DNA from: Nonomuraea candida
GTDB taxonomy: Bacteria; Actinomycetota; Actinomycetes; Streptosporangiales; Streptosporangiaceae
DNA: 60,236 nucleotides
Direction: 5' to 3'
Assembly: GCF_000725485.1 (NCBI RefSeq)
Contig: NZ_JOAG01000053.1
Location: 1-60,236, forward strand
Position 1 is the stretch's first letter; every line of letters starts with the position of its first letter. The translations under genes were made by a program, and so were the position numbers. Under the pieces are notes generated by a model, which searched no databases, was not told the origin of the DNA, and worked only from the letters and a program-made list of their open reading frames with translations. Shown here piece by piece: positions 1 through 7,548 of the stretch.

Positions 1-1
1 G

Positions 2-58
2 GTTGTGGAAGATCACCCGTTCTACTGGATCTCCGTTCTTCTGTCCCGGTTTCCGTGA
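2..58 (+). CDS. Possible 3' end of a gene running in from the left edge
   Basis: An open frame enters from the left edge and ends at a TGA at 56-58, giving the tail VVEDHPFYWISVLLSRFP. A His-Pro-aromatic-Tyr-Trp stretch close to the C-terminus recalls the last strand of CHAT-type (caspase-like) peptidase domains, but eighteen residues are too few to assign a family. No start is visible. It could equally be chance reading of non-coding sequence, because 58 bases free of stops are unremarkable in this base composition. Confidence 0.2.
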   Translation, partial: VVEDHPFYWISVLLSRFP

Positions 59-102
59 ACCCTTGACGTCCCACCTCAAGCGTTAACTAACCGGCATTGG
101 GG

Positions 103-528
103 CTAGAGCAGCTCGGCCTTGAGGGTGATCGTGGTGCCGGCCAGGGCCTTGCTGACCGGGCAGTTGGCCTTGGCGTTCTCGGCGGCCTGCTGGAACTGCT
201 CGGCCGTGATGTTCGGAACCTGCGCCTTGACCGTGAGCGCGATCCCCGTGATGCCCTCACCCGGCTGGAACGTCACGTCGGCGCTGGTCTGGATCGACTC
301 CGGCGGAGTGCCGGCCCCGGCCAGGCCGTGGGAGAGCGCCATCGAGAAGCAGGAGGAGTGGGCGGCGGCGATGAGCTCCTCGGGGGAGGTCTTGCCGTTG
401 GCGGCCTCGGCCCTGGAGGGCCAGGAGACCTCGAACGTGCCCACGCCCGAGGTGTCGAGCGAGACGGTGCCGGAACCGTCGAGCAGGGCGCCCTTCCACT
501 GGGTCGTGGCGGTGCGGGTGGTGGCCAT
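103..528 (-). CDS. OsmC/Ohr-family peroxiredoxin-like protein
   Basis: A 141-residue cytoplasmic protein of the OsmC family, which reduces organic hydroperoxides with a pair of reactive cysteines. Both are present: Cys60 in AAAHSSCFSM and Cys123 in ANCPVSKAL, with the family's paired Glu at 50-51. The length is typical. An in-frame ATG 23 codons upstream exists, but the start at 528 is preferred because the mRNA carries GGAGGGAG seven bases before it and family homology begins there. It is transcribed alone, divergent from the ECF sigma gene that begins about 150 bp away. The thiol or reductant partner cannot be read from the sequence. Confidence 0.9.
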   Translation of the reverse strand: MATTRTATTQWKGALLDGSGTVSLDTSGVGTFEVSWPSRAEAANGKTSPEELIAAAHSSCFSMALSHGLAGAGTPPESIQTSADVTFQPGEGITGIALTVKAQVPNITAEQFQQAAENAKANCPVSKALAGTTITLKAELL

Positions 529-676
529 GGTGGTGCTCCCTCCGTTGCGGACTTCCGACGATAGCGCGGGCCTCGAAGGCTCTTGAAAGGCGGTCATCCG
601 GCTCTACATTTGGCGCGAATAGTGTCATGCTCGGGTCGCGGCGCACGTGCCGCCTTGGTCCGGATTACACGGGAGT

Positions 677-1237
677 GTGGTGCCAGTGGAGGCACCGTAC
701 GACGACCGCCTGCTGCACCAGCGGGTGGTCGGCGGCGATGAGTCCGCGCTGGGCGAGGTTTATGATCGGCTCTCCTCGCTGATCTTCGGTCTCTCCCTGC
801 GGATCACCAGGGACCGGGTGATCGCAGAGGACATCACTCAGGAGGTGTTCCTGGTCTTCTGGGAACGGCCGCTGGCCTACGACCCGGACCGGGGGACGTT
901 GCGCGCCTGGCTGGCCACGATCGCGCACCGCCGGGCCGTCGATCACGTGCGGGCCGAGGAGCGCAGGCGGGTGTCCACGCTGGGACCCAGGCTGTTCGAG
1001 CGCGAGCCGGCGCGGCTGGAGGACACCGTGCTGACCGCCGACGAGGCCCGGCGGGTGCGCCGGGCGGTGGTCGCGCTGCCCGACGGCTTACGCCAGGCCG
1101 TCGAGCTGGCCTATTTCGGCGGAAGGACGTACCGGCAGGTCGGCGAGGAGCTCGGCGTGCCGGAGGGTACGGCGAAGTCGCGCATCCGGCTGGCGCTGCG
1201 GCGCCTGGCGGACGCGCTGGCGGAGGAAGAAGTGTGA
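677..1237 (+). CDS. ECF sigma factor (sigma-70 family)
   Basis: An RNA polymerase sigma factor of the extracytoplasmic-function class. Region 2 lies near residues 20-85 (EDITQEVFLVFWERP, then WLATIAHRRAVDHVR) and region 4 near 125-180 (LPDGLRQAVELAYFGG, then VPEGTAKSRIRLALRRL). Several in-frame GTGs compete for the start (647, 677, 680, 686); GGGAG at 671-675 favours one of the later ones. The stop codon overlaps the ATG of a 29-codon reading frame, which in turn overlaps the start of the DinB-like gene, so all three appear translationally coupled. Codon 1088-1090 is TTA, rare in this genome, making the gene a candidate for bldA-dependent translation. The downstream product may act as its regulator. 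Confidence 0.9.
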   Translation: MVPVEAPYDDRLLHQRVVGGDESALGEVYDRLSSLIFGLSLRITRDRVIAEDITQEVFLVFWERPLAYDPDRGTLRAWLATIAHRRAVDHVRAEERRRVSTLGPRLFEREPARLEDTVLTADEARRVRRAVVALPDGLRQAVELAYFGGRTYRQVGEELGVPEGTAKSRIRLALRRLADALAEEEV

Positions 1238-1326
1238 TGGACGCCCGGCTGCCGCACACAGTACGGGCGGACCTATGCGCGCACGGCACGCTCCGGTCGG
1301 ACGCGCCCGCGCAGGAAGAGGTGTGA
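1237..1326 (+). CDS. 29-residue coupled small ORF between sigma factor and DinB-like gene
   Basis: This short frame begins at an ATG overlapping the TGA of the sigma gene (TGATG) and ends at a TGA overlapping the ATG of the next gene by one base. The product begins MDARLPHTVRADLCAHG and ends APAQEEV. Both junctions carry nearly the same sequence, AGGAAGA(A/G)GTGTGATGGAC, so the region may have arisen by duplication of a coupling junction. His and Cys near residues 7-16 could be a relic of the zinc-binding anti-sigma domain found at this position in related operons, but that is inference. It may function only as a reinitiation bridge. Confidence 0.35.
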   Translation: MDARLPHTVRADLCAHGTLRSDAPAQEEV

Positions 1327-2216
1327 TGGACCCCGTCGAGCGTCTCTACCTGGACGCGCTGATGGAGGACCAGGAGGTGCCGGCCCACTCGCTGCGGCCC
1401 CAGCTCCTGGCCGGGGCCCGGGCACGGCGCCGGCCGGCGGCTCCCACCGCCGCCTGGGCGGAGCCGTACGCCGCTCGCGTGGCCGCCATGGACGCGCTGC
1501 TGGCCTCGGCCGTGGACGACGACTGGTCGCGGATCATCGTCGAGGGCTGGACGCTCCAGGAACTCGTCGCCCACCTGGCCGCCAAGGACGGTCTCCTGGC
1601 CGCCTCCGTCGGCGCCCCGGTCCTGGGCCCGCCGATCGGGGTGACCGACTCGGCGAGCCGGACGAGCGACGTACAGGCTTATGAGCGGGCCCGCAGCCCC
1701 GAGCAGACGAGGAGGGACTGGCGCGCCCAGGCCGACGCGCTCTGCCGCCATCTCGCGGACCTGCCCGCCACCACCCTGGCCTCCCTCGACGGCATGGAGA
1801 CCGTGGTCGGCGACCACATCCTGGCCAGGGGCCTGGAGACGTGGGTGCACACCGTGGACGCGGCGCTGACGGCGGGCGTCCGCCTGCCCGACCCGATCCC
1901 CCGGCACATCCACCCGACCGCCGACCTGTGTGCCCGGCTGCTGCCGTACACGATGCTCTTCGGCGGCATCGACGGCGCCGGCCGCACCCTGCGGCTCACG
2001 CTCACGGGCGAGGGCGGCGGGGAGTGGCGGATCGCGCTGGGCGTGGCGGACGCGGAGCCGGGCGAGCCCGACGCGCACATCACCGCGGACGTGGTGAAGT
2101 TCTGCTTTCTGCTCGGCGGCCGGGGCGATCCCGCCGATTTCCCCGCCGAGCTGGACGGGGACCTGGCGCTGGCCGGGGACGTCCTCGCCACTGCTCCCTC
2201 CCTTTCAGGTCCTTAG
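1326..2216 (+). CDS. DinB-like / maleylpyruvate isomerase N-terminal domain protein
   Basis: A 296-residue protein with a four-helix DinB_2/MDMPI_N-type domain around residues 40-185: WTLQELVAHLAAKDG holds the first metal-ligand-type His, and GDHILARGLETWVHTVDAA the later one. Family members bind a divalent metal and often mycothiol. A small SCP2-like C-terminal region may follow. An ATG with GGAAGAGG a few bases upstream sets the start; an upstream in-frame start at 1275 is unlikely. It is coupled to the ECF sigma gene through a 29-codon frame. Proteins of this architecture next to ECF sigma genes are thought to act as regulators, but no CxxC anti-sigma motif is present, so its role is uncertain. 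Confidence 0.7.
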   Translation: MDPVERLYLDALMEDQEVPAHSLRPQLLAGARARRRPAAPTAAWAEPYAARVAAMDALLASAVDDDWSRIIVEGWTLQELVAHLAAKDGLLAASVGAPVLGPPIGVTDSASRTSDVQAYERARSPEQTRRDWRAQADALCRHLADLPATTLASLDGMETVVGDHILARGLETWVHTVDAALTAGVRLPDPIPRHIHPTADLCARLLPYTMLFGGIDGAGRTLRLTLTGEGGGEWRIALGVADAEPGEPDAHITADVVKFCFLLGGRGDPADFPAELDGDLALAGDVLATAPSLSGP

Positions 2217-2445
2217 CCCGCAAAAGGGATGAATTCCGCTTAACCATTTATCGCTTATGTCGGTAAATGAGGGATAGGAAGGCTCCTGACCGGCTGCTCC
2301 TTGTCAATGAACAGCGCTGTGATTTGACGGGTTGTTTGGGTTAGTAGAGGTAAATGGGATTACGTGCATGGGTACGTCTGCCTCTGTCCGAGTGCCTGAA
2401 GAAACGGGCTCCGGGCTCCGGGTCGAACTACCCAGGACGGAAAGA

Positions 2446-3018
2446 ATGCACGTGAATACCGAAAAATCACAGAAACGAGCGGGCAGGCGGATCGCGGCAC
2501 TGGCTCTGGCGGGCGCCGCCGCCGGCATCATGCTCCTTCCCGCGGGCCAGGGGGTCGCCGTCGCGGGCGCGGGCACGGCCGCCGTCACGACCGGCGTCGG
2601 ATACGTCTCGGGCGAGAAGCCCGTGCTCGGCTGCGGGGACCGCTGGTGCGGCCGCGGCTGGTGGGGCCGCCGCTGGTGGGGGCACCACCATCACCACCAC
2701 GGGCACCACTATGACCACGAGTGGCACTCCGGGCCCCGGCACCACCACAACGAGCACCGCCCGCGCGTGGAGCGGGAGCACAAGGTGGTGCCGGACCACA
2801 AGGAAGACCCGTACAAGAAGGATCCGTACAAGAAGGACCCGTACAAGAAGGACCCGTACAAGAAGGACCCGTACAAGAAGCATCCGTACAAAGAGGATCC
2901 GTACAAGGAGGAGCCCTACAAGGAGGACCCGTATAAGTGGGGCAAGCCGGACAGGCCGTATGACCCGCGGCCCGGCTGGGGTGACTGGTCGCCGTTCCGG
3001 GAGGACGACGACCAGTAG
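2446..3018 (+). CDS. Secreted His-rich protein with (DPYKK)n repeats
   Basis: A 190-residue hypothetical protein. It starts at an ATG preceded by AGGACGGAAAG; an upstream ATG at about 2332 is possible but lacks a ribosome-binding site. Residues 1-45 look like a signal peptide or membrane anchor (a KSQKRAGRR basic patch, then an Ala/Gly/Leu core ending AVAGAG). A Trp/Arg/Gly-rich stretch follows, then a run of six histidines and further His pairs, likely to bind transition metals. Residues 121-165 are nine five-residue repeats, DPYKK grading to HPYKE and EPYKE. Charged repeats plus a His cluster suggest an exported metal-, nucleic-acid- or wall-polyanion-binding protein. I recognise no family. 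Confidence 0.6.
   Translation: MHVNTEKSQKRAGRRIAALALAGAAAGIMLLPAGQGVAVAGAGTAAVTTGVGYVSGEKPVLGCGDRWCGRGWWGRRWWGHHHHHHGHHYDHEWHSGPRHHHNEHRPRVEREHKVVPDHKEDPYKKDPYKKDPYKKDPYKKDPYKKHPYKEDPYKEEPYKEDPYKWGKPDRPYDPRPGWGDWSPFREDDDQ
2806..2940 (+). repeat. 15-bp in-frame tandem repeat, nine copies
   Basis: Nine copies of a 15-bp unit (GACCCGTACAAGAAG and variants) encode DPYKK/DPYKE. The central copies are nearly identical and the distal ones diverged, as expected for slippage or unequal recombination followed by drift. Confidence 0.95.
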
Positions 3019-3074
3019 GAGCCCGGGACCGGGCGCCGATCGTCTTCGCCGCCCGGGAACGACCGTTCGACGAA

Positions 3075-3102
3075 CGCCGCGGCCTCTCGACCGGCCGCGG
3101 CG
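3075..3102 (+). terminator. GC-rich hairpin after the His-rich protein gene
   Basis: A perfect 10-bp stem (CGCCGCGGCC with GGCCGCGGCG) closes an 8-nt loop about 57 bp beyond the stop codon. No U-tract follows, which is common for actinomycete terminators. Confidence 0.5.
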
Positions 3103-3248
3103 CTCACCCTCCGGGGAGGCCGGCCGGTGCGCCCGGCGCGCCCTTCCCGGAGGTCCGGGCGCGCGGCGTTCGCCCTCGGGGGAAGGGCGGCCGCCGCCCT
3201 GCCGGCCGTCCGTCGTCTAGGCTCGGCGCATGACGAGAGGGGGTCCTC

Positions 3249-3824
3249 GTGGCGGATGAGGTGACGGGGCTCGCGGGGTTCCTGTACGAGTTCGGGCTGC
3301 TCAAGCGGTACAAACGGACCGGCTGGCTGGTCGCGGGCGTGCGCGACCCCGAGAGCATCGCCGAGCACTCCTTCCGCGCGGCCGTCATCGCCGCCGTGAT
3401 CGCCGCCATGGAGGGCGGCGACCCCGAGCGGGCCGCGTTCATGAGCCTGTTCCACGACACGCAGGAGACCCGCGTCACCGACATCCCCTACATCGGCAAG
3501 CGCTACCTCAAGGCCACCGCCAACGAGGACGTCACCGCCGACCAGGTGCGCGGCCTGCCGCCCGAGGTGGCGGGCCTGGTGAGCGGCGCGGTGGGCGAAT
3601 ACGAGGCCAAGGCCACCCTCGAAGCCGTCTGCGCCCGCGACGCCGACAAGCTGGAGTGCCTCATCCAGGCGGTCGAATACCGGGAGCAGGGGCACCACAA
3701 CGTCCAGGGGTGGATCGACAGCTCGCTGGCCGCCATCACCACCGAGACCGGCAAGCGCCTGGCCGAGGAGGCCCTGAGCACGGGGACCCTGGACTGGGTG
3801 ATCCGCGTGCTCAACGGCGACTGA
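3249..3824 (+). CDS. HD-domain hydrolase (YfbR/HDDC2-like)
   Basis: A 191-residue HD-superfamily metal-dependent phosphohydrolase. The metal ligands are readable: His40 in SIAEHSF, His69-Asp70 in SLFHDTQETR, and a distal Asp in CARDADKLE. The fold and length match the YfbR/HDDC2 group, whose members cleave deoxynucleoside monophosphates, so 5'-nucleotidase activity is plausible but unproven. The GTG start has AGAGGGGG just upstream; a nearby ATG at 3230 is out of frame. That ATG sits six bases after TAGGCT, so the transcript may begin there and the true start lie within a very short leader. It stands alone and converges on the ankyrin/HEAT gene. Confidence 0.8.
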   Translation: MADEVTGLAGFLYEFGLLKRYKRTGWLVAGVRDPESIAEHSFRAAVIAAVIAAMEGGDPERAAFMSLFHDTQETRVTDIPYIGKRYLKATANEDVTADQVRGLPPEVAGLVSGAVGEYEAKATLEAVCARDADKLECLIQAVEYREQGHHNVQGWIDSSLAAITTETGKRLAEEALSTGTLDWVIRVLNGD

Positions 3825-3849
3825 CCCCGGCCCCCTTCGGCCGCGGGGC

Positions 3850-3890
3850 CCGGACGGGTCGGCCGGGTCCCGGCAGGCTTCCCCGTCCGG
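3850..3890. terminator. Bidirectional terminator between convergent genes
   Basis: Arms CCGGACGGG and CCCGTCCGG form a 9-bp perfect stem around a 23-nt GC-rich loop. It sits in the 83-bp gap between the HD hydrolase and the oppositely oriented ankyrin/HEAT gene, so it could serve both. Confidence 0.5.
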
Positions 3891-3907
3891 TGCCGGTCAG
3901 GGGTGTG

Positions 3908-5254
3908 TCATTCGGCGGTGGCCTGGGTGACGAGGTCCCTGGCGTAGTCGTCGTCGCTCTCCGCCAGCACCCGCTCGGTCCCGCGCGCCGCCCGCTCGTC
4001 CCCGCGCCGCGCCAGCCCGCGCGTGGCCTCGGCCACCGTGCGCAGGTCGGGGTCGGAGAGGCGGGCCGCCAGCGCCTCCCTGATCCGCGGCGTGTCGGCG
4101 GAAAGCCCCGCCAGCCCGGAGGTCGCCCAGTCGCGGATCTCCGAGTCGTCGTCCTCGGTCATGGAGATCAGCAGCTCCAGCCCCTCCTCGTCGTCCGGCG
4201 GCAGCACGTCGGCCAGCGCGATCGGGTCGGTGATGGTGCGCTTGTGCCCGGGACGCCGCAGGATGTCCAGCACGTACGGCAGCGCCCGCGGATCGCCCTG
4301 GTGGCCGAGCGCGGCCAGCACCGAGCGCAGCACCTGCGGGTTGCCCTCCGTGGTGACCATCTTCTGCAGCAGCGGCAGCGTCCGCTCCAGGTACGGCTTC
4401 TCCCCGTCGGCGAAGCCGAACTGGGCGATGGCGTCCACCCCGAACTCCCGCTCCCTGGCGTCCTCGCTCACGCACAGGCGCACCAGCGCTTCGTACGTCT
4501 CCTCGTCGGCCCGCCTGCCCAGCGAGTCGGCCACGACCCACCAGGTCTCGGCGTCCTCGTCGATGTCGCGGTGGGCCAGGGCGCGCGCCACGAGCTGCTC
4601 CACCGGCGGTTGGACGCCCGCCGCGTCCTCCAGCAGGGTCGCGATGGCGGCGTGGCCGCGCTGCGCCTGCACCTGCTCGCTCTCCGAGCCGTCGGCCGAG
4701 CGGCCGGCCACGGTGACCAGCTCGGTGCCGTCCTTGGCGTACTGGCGGGCCACGACGTATTCCCAGCCGTCCTGCTGGATCTGGTCGAGCAGCGCGCTCT
4801 CCAGGTGCACGCCCACCCAGTCGACGGCGATCTCCAGCGGCGAGTCGCCGTCGCCGTCGTACTTCTGGTGGTCGGCGCCGGCCTCCAGCAGGGCCTGCAC
4901 GACGCCCAGCGCGCCGCGCCTGGCGGCCAGCGTGAGCGCGGTGTCGCCGTCGTCGTTGGTGGTGTCGACGTCGGCCCCGGCCTCGATCAGCAGGCGGGCG
5001 ACGGCGGCGTGGCCGTTGGCGGCGGCCCAGAGCAGCGCCGTCCAGCCGCCGGACTCCCGGCCGTCGACCTCGGCGCCGGCCGCGAGCAGCGCCTCGGCCA
5101 CCTCCGTGCGGTCCCAGGCGGCGGCCGCGCACAGCGGCAGCCCCTCCTCTTCGCCCTCGCTGGGCCGGTTGGGATCGGCGCCACTGGCGAGCAGCTTGCC
5201 GACGGTCTCGGTCTCGCCGTTCAACGCCGCGCGGTAGAGCTGTTCCTCATGCAT
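3908..5254 (-). CDS. Ankyrin-repeat plus HEAT-repeat protein
   Basis: A 448-residue cytoplasmic repeat protein. Residues 1-165 hold four or five ankyrin repeats (ALNGETETVGKLLASGADPN, WTALLWAAANGHAAVARLL, DTALTLAARRGALGVVQALL). Residues about 250-448 read as HEAT/armadillo-like helical pairs (PYVLDILRRP, DDSEIRDWATSGLAGLS, DPDLRTVAEATRGLARRG). Both modules are protein-interaction scaffolds, so an adaptor role is likely; no catalytic motif is visible. On the minus strand TAGGGT lies seven bases before the ATG, so the mRNA may be leaderless. It is monocistronic and divergent from the DUF1707 gene. Confidence 0.8.
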   Translation of the reverse strand: MHEEQLYRAALNGETETVGKLLASGADPNRPSEGEEEGLPLCAAAAWDRTEVAEALLAAGAEVDGRESGGWTALLWAAANGHAAVARLLIEAGADVDTTNDDGDTALTLAARRGALGVVQALLEAGADHQKYDGDGDSPLEIAVDWVGVHLESALLDQIQQDGWEYVVARQYAKDGTELVTVAGRSADGSESEQVQAQRGHAAIATLLEDAAGVQPPVEQLVARALAHRDIDEDAETWWVVADSLGRRADEETYEALVRLCVSEDAREREFGVDAIAQFGFADGEKPYLERTLPLLQKMVTTEGNPQVLRSVLAALGHQGDPRALPYVLDILRRPGHKRTITDPIALADVLPPDDEEGLELLISMTEDDDSEIRDWATSGLAGLSADTPRIREALAARLSDPDLRTVAEATRGLARRGDERAARGTERVLAESDDDYARDLVTQATAE

Positions 5255-5388
5255 GACAGGGACCCTAGCCTGGTCCGGCCGCGCCCCGGGCCAAGGCCGG
5301 GGCCCCGTGTCATGGCGTGGTACGCACGCGGCCCGCGCGCGGGTTCAGATTCCTCTACGGATGTGCATGTTTCGACGGATAGGGGGAT

Positions 5389-5404
5389 TCCTCCTCAAGG
5401 AGGA
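5389..5404 (+). promoter_or_regulatory. Small hairpin containing a strong SD-like sequence
   Basis: TCCTCCT-CA-AGGAGGA forms a perfect 7-bp hairpin in which the right arm is a textbook Shine-Dalgarno sequence. It lies 36 bp before the DUF1707 start, too far to serve that ATG directly, and no start codon sits at normal spacing. Function unknown. Confidence 0.3.
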
Positions 5405-5439
5405 GCTGCATCCCGCGGCAAACGCGATATGTTGCGAGT

Positions 5440-6255
5440 ATGAGTGACCCTGGTGAGCTCCGCGCGTCGGACGCCGAGCGAGAGGCCGTCGTCGAACAAC
5501 TCCGTGTCGCCTCGGTCGAAGGCAGGCTCACGCTCGCCGAGCTGACCGACCGCACGGAGGCAGCCTACACCGCCACCACCCACGCCGAGCTGGCCCTGCT
5601 CACCCAGGACCTGCCCTCGGCCGGCGCCGCCATGCCCGCGCCCGCCCCCGCGCGCGAGGGCAGGAAGCGGCGCTGGTTCGTCGGCGTCATGGGCGACTCC
5701 AAGCGGCGTGGCACCTGGCGGATCGACCAGGAGCTCGGCGCGGTCGCGGTGATGGGGGACGTGCTGCTCGACCTGCGCGAGGCCGAGGTGCGCACGGACA
5801 CGGTGAACATCCTGGCCGTCGCGGTGATGGGCGACGTCAAGATCATCGTCCCCGACGGCGTCTACGTGGACCTCGACGGCATGGCGATCATGGGCGACAA
5901 GAAGGTGAAGGTCGACCAGGCGTCGCCCGGCATGAACGTGCCGGTGATCCGCGTGCAGGCGTACGCCGTGATGGGCGACGTCAAGGTGGTCGGCGACTCG
6001 CAGGCCCAGCCGGTGCAGCGCGGGTTCGCGGCCTGGCGCGAGCACTGGCGGCGGATGCACGGCGACGACTGGCGCGAGATCGGCCGCCGCCTGCACGCCG
6101 AGGGCCGCGAGATCCACCGCCAGATCCGCGACGACACGCGCGAGATCAACCGGCAGATCCGCGACGACACGCGCGAGATCAACCGGCAGATCCGCGACGA
6201 CACGCGCGAGATCAACCGGCAGATCCGCGACGACATGCGCCGGATGGGTCACTGA
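5440..6255 (+). CDS. DUF1707 / LiaF-like domain protein with C-terminal coiled repeats
   Basis: A 271-residue protein. Residues 5-60 match DUF1707 (LRASDAEREAVVEQLRVAS..GRLTLAELTDRTEAA), a short helical module of actinobacterial envelope proteins. Residues 75-190 are a LiaF-like beta domain with recurring VMGD motifs (VAVMGDV, AIMGDKK, AVMGDVKVV), related to cell-wall stress sensing. From residue 223 come four 11-residue copies of REI(H/N)RQIRDDT, predicted to form a charged helix. No membrane segment is evident, so it is probably cytosolic or peripheral. TATGTT lies six bases before the ATG with no clear ribosome site, suggesting a leaderless start. A SigE-family sigma gene begins 74 bp downstream. 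Confidence 0.75.
   Translation: MSDPGELRASDAEREAVVEQLRVASVEGRLTLAELTDRTEAAYTATTHAELALLTQDLPSAGAAMPAPAPAREGRKRRWFVGVMGDSKRRGTWRIDQELGAVAVMGDVLLDLREAEVRTDTVNILAVAVMGDVKIIVPDGVYVDLDGMAIMGDKKVKVDQASPGMNVPVIRVQAYAVMGDVKVVGDSQAQPVQRGFAAWREHWRRMHGDDWREIGRRLHAEGREIHRQIRDDTREINRQIRDDTREINRQIRDDTREINRQIRDDMRRMGH
6106..6237 (+). repeat. 33-bp in-frame tandem repeat, four copies
   Basis: Four consecutive 33-bp units encode REI(H/N)RQIRDDT/M. Units two to four are almost identical at DNA level, indicating recent expansion. Confidence 0.95.
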
Positions 6256-6263
6256 CGATCCCG

Positions 6264-6293
6264 TGCAACGTCCGGGCCCTCCCACCGCGTAGT
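6264..6293 (+). promoter_or_regulatory. Candidate ECF-type promoter of the SigE-family gene
   Basis: TGCAAC at 6264-6269 and CGTAGT at 6288-6293, 18 bp apart, resemble the AAC / CGT elements used by ECF sigma factors. The spacing and position ahead of an ECF gene suggest autoregulation. A CGGTGA-ACA-TCACCG inverted repeat follows at 6297-6311 and may be an operator or a 5'-UTR hairpin. Confidence 0.4.
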
Positions 6294-6328
6294 GATCGGT
6301 GAACATCACCGAGCAGTGAGGACCCTCG

Positions 6329-6829
6329 ATGCGGGATCGAGCCGACTTCGAGCACTACGTCGAGCAGCGCTCGGCCCGCCTGCTCAGGACGGCGTACCTG
6401 TTGTGCCGCGACTGGGGCACGGCCGAGGACCTCGTCCAGACGGCGCTGGCCCGCGCCTGGCTGGCCTGGCGCCGCGTGGGCGCGAACCCCGACCCGTACG
6501 TCTACCGCATCCTGACCAACACCCACGCCTCCTGGTGGCGGCGCCGGTGGCGGGGCGAGGTGGCCACGGGCGAGCTGCCCGACAGCGCCTGCCCCCAGGA
6601 CGCGCAGGCGGCTCTGGGCACGCGTGAGGCGCTGCGGAAGGCGCTGGCCGCGCTGCCGCCCAAGCAGCGCGCCGTGGTCGTGCTGCGGTACTTCGCGGAC
6701 CTGCCCGACGAGGAGATCGCCGGGATCGTGGGCTGCTCGGTGGCCACCGTACGCAGCCAGGCCAGCCGCGCGCTGGCCAAGCTGCGGCTCGACCCGGCGG
6801 CCAGGGCCGCGATGGAGACGGGAAGCTGA
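6329..6829 (+). CDS. SigE-family ECF RNA polymerase sigma factor
   Basis: A compact 166-residue sigma factor of the actinobacterial SigE family. The N-terminal FEHYVEQRSARLLRTAYLLC and DWGTAEDLVQTALARAW form region 2. ALAALPPKQRAVVVLRYFAD with EEIAGIVGCSVATVRSQASRAL forms region 4 and its helix-turn-helix. The ATG follows GTGAGGACC. The next gene starts two bases after the stop and encodes a one-pass membrane protein, the usual arrangement for a sigma/anti-sigma pair. A candidate ECF promoter just upstream points to autoregulation. Confidence 0.9.
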   Translation: MRDRADFEHYVEQRSARLLRTAYLLCRDWGTAEDLVQTALARAWLAWRRVGANPDPYVYRILTNTHASWWRRRWRGEVATGELPDSACPQDAQAALGTREALRKALAALPPKQRAVVVLRYFADLPDEEIAGIVGCSVATVRSQASRALAKLRLDPAARAAMETGS

Positions 6830-6831
6830 CC

Positions 6832-7542
6832 GTGACGACCAGACAAGAGCAAGAGCTGCGCGAACTGCTCGCAAGTGACAGCGACGGCGCGCCCCCCGGG
6901 GGCGTGACCGTGGCGCGCGTGGACGCCAGGGCCCGCGAGATCCGCCGGCGGCGGGCCCGGGTGACCGGCTCGGTCGCGGTGGCCGCGCTGGCCGTCGTGG
7001 CCGCCGCGGGACTGCCGCGCGCCGGCGCCGCGCCCGCCGACCGGGAGGAGCTCTGGACCGGCGTGCTGGCCCAGCCCCGGCAGGAGCAGCGGTTCGTGCC
7101 GGTACCGCCGCTCTTCCACCGCTACGACCAGGGCGGCAAGAAGGAGACGTTCTCCTTCCTGACCCCCTCCGCCACGAAGGTGTCGTTCGGGATGAGCTGC
7201 CCGGACGACGGCTACGCGCTGATCTGGCTCGACGGCCGGCTCGTGGCCAGTGGCCGCTGCGGGCCGACCGTCAAGGCGCCGCCCGGGTGGCTGAAGCAGG
7301 CCCCGGCGGTCGCCGAGGGCGTGCACGAGGCCACGGTGGCCGTGGTGCCCGCCTCCGCCGCCGGGGCGGCCCCGATGACCGTGGCGCGCGCCGAGCGGGT
7401 GCTGGCCGGGCTGCGCCCCTACCGGGCGAGCTGGCGGGTGACCGTGCTGGACGGCCGCACGCTGGAATGCCGGGCCGACGTGGTCCGCGTCGACCCGGAA
7501 AGCGGCGCCATCATGCCGCGCTGCTCGACCCGCCGCGACTGA
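6832..7542 (+). CDS. Membrane-anchored partner of the SigE-family sigma factor
   Basis: A 236-residue protein starting at a GTG two bases after the sigma stop, with GGGAAG as ribosome site. Residues 1-43 are a charged cytoplasmic segment rich in Arg (REIRRRRARV). Residues about 44-61 form a single Ala/Val membrane helix. The rest is predicted to lie outside and has Cys residues in GMSCPDDGYAL, ASGRCGPT and LECRADV. Position and topology suggest an anti-sigma factor or a surface sensor for its neighbour, although there is no HxxxCxxC zinc motif. I recognise no named family. The gene ends in a repeat-rich region that converges on cbiX. Confidence 0.6.
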   Translation: MTTRQEQELRELLASDSDGAPPGGVTVARVDARAREIRRRRARVTGSVAVAALAVVAAAGLPRAGAAPADREELWTGVLAQPRQEQRFVPVPPLFHRYDQGGKKETFSFLTPSATKVSFGMSCPDDGYALIWLDGRLVASGRCGPTVKAPPGWLKQAPAVAEGVHEATVAVVPASAAGAAPMTVARAERVLAGLRPYRASWRVTVLDGRTLECRADVVRVDPESGAIMPRCSTRRD

Positions 7543-7548
7543 CAGGGG

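Noticed and set aside
3230..3259. 9-codon frame starting at ATG 3230, six bases after TAGGCT
   Set aside because: Out of frame with the HD gene; probably only marks a transcription start, so not listed as a gene.
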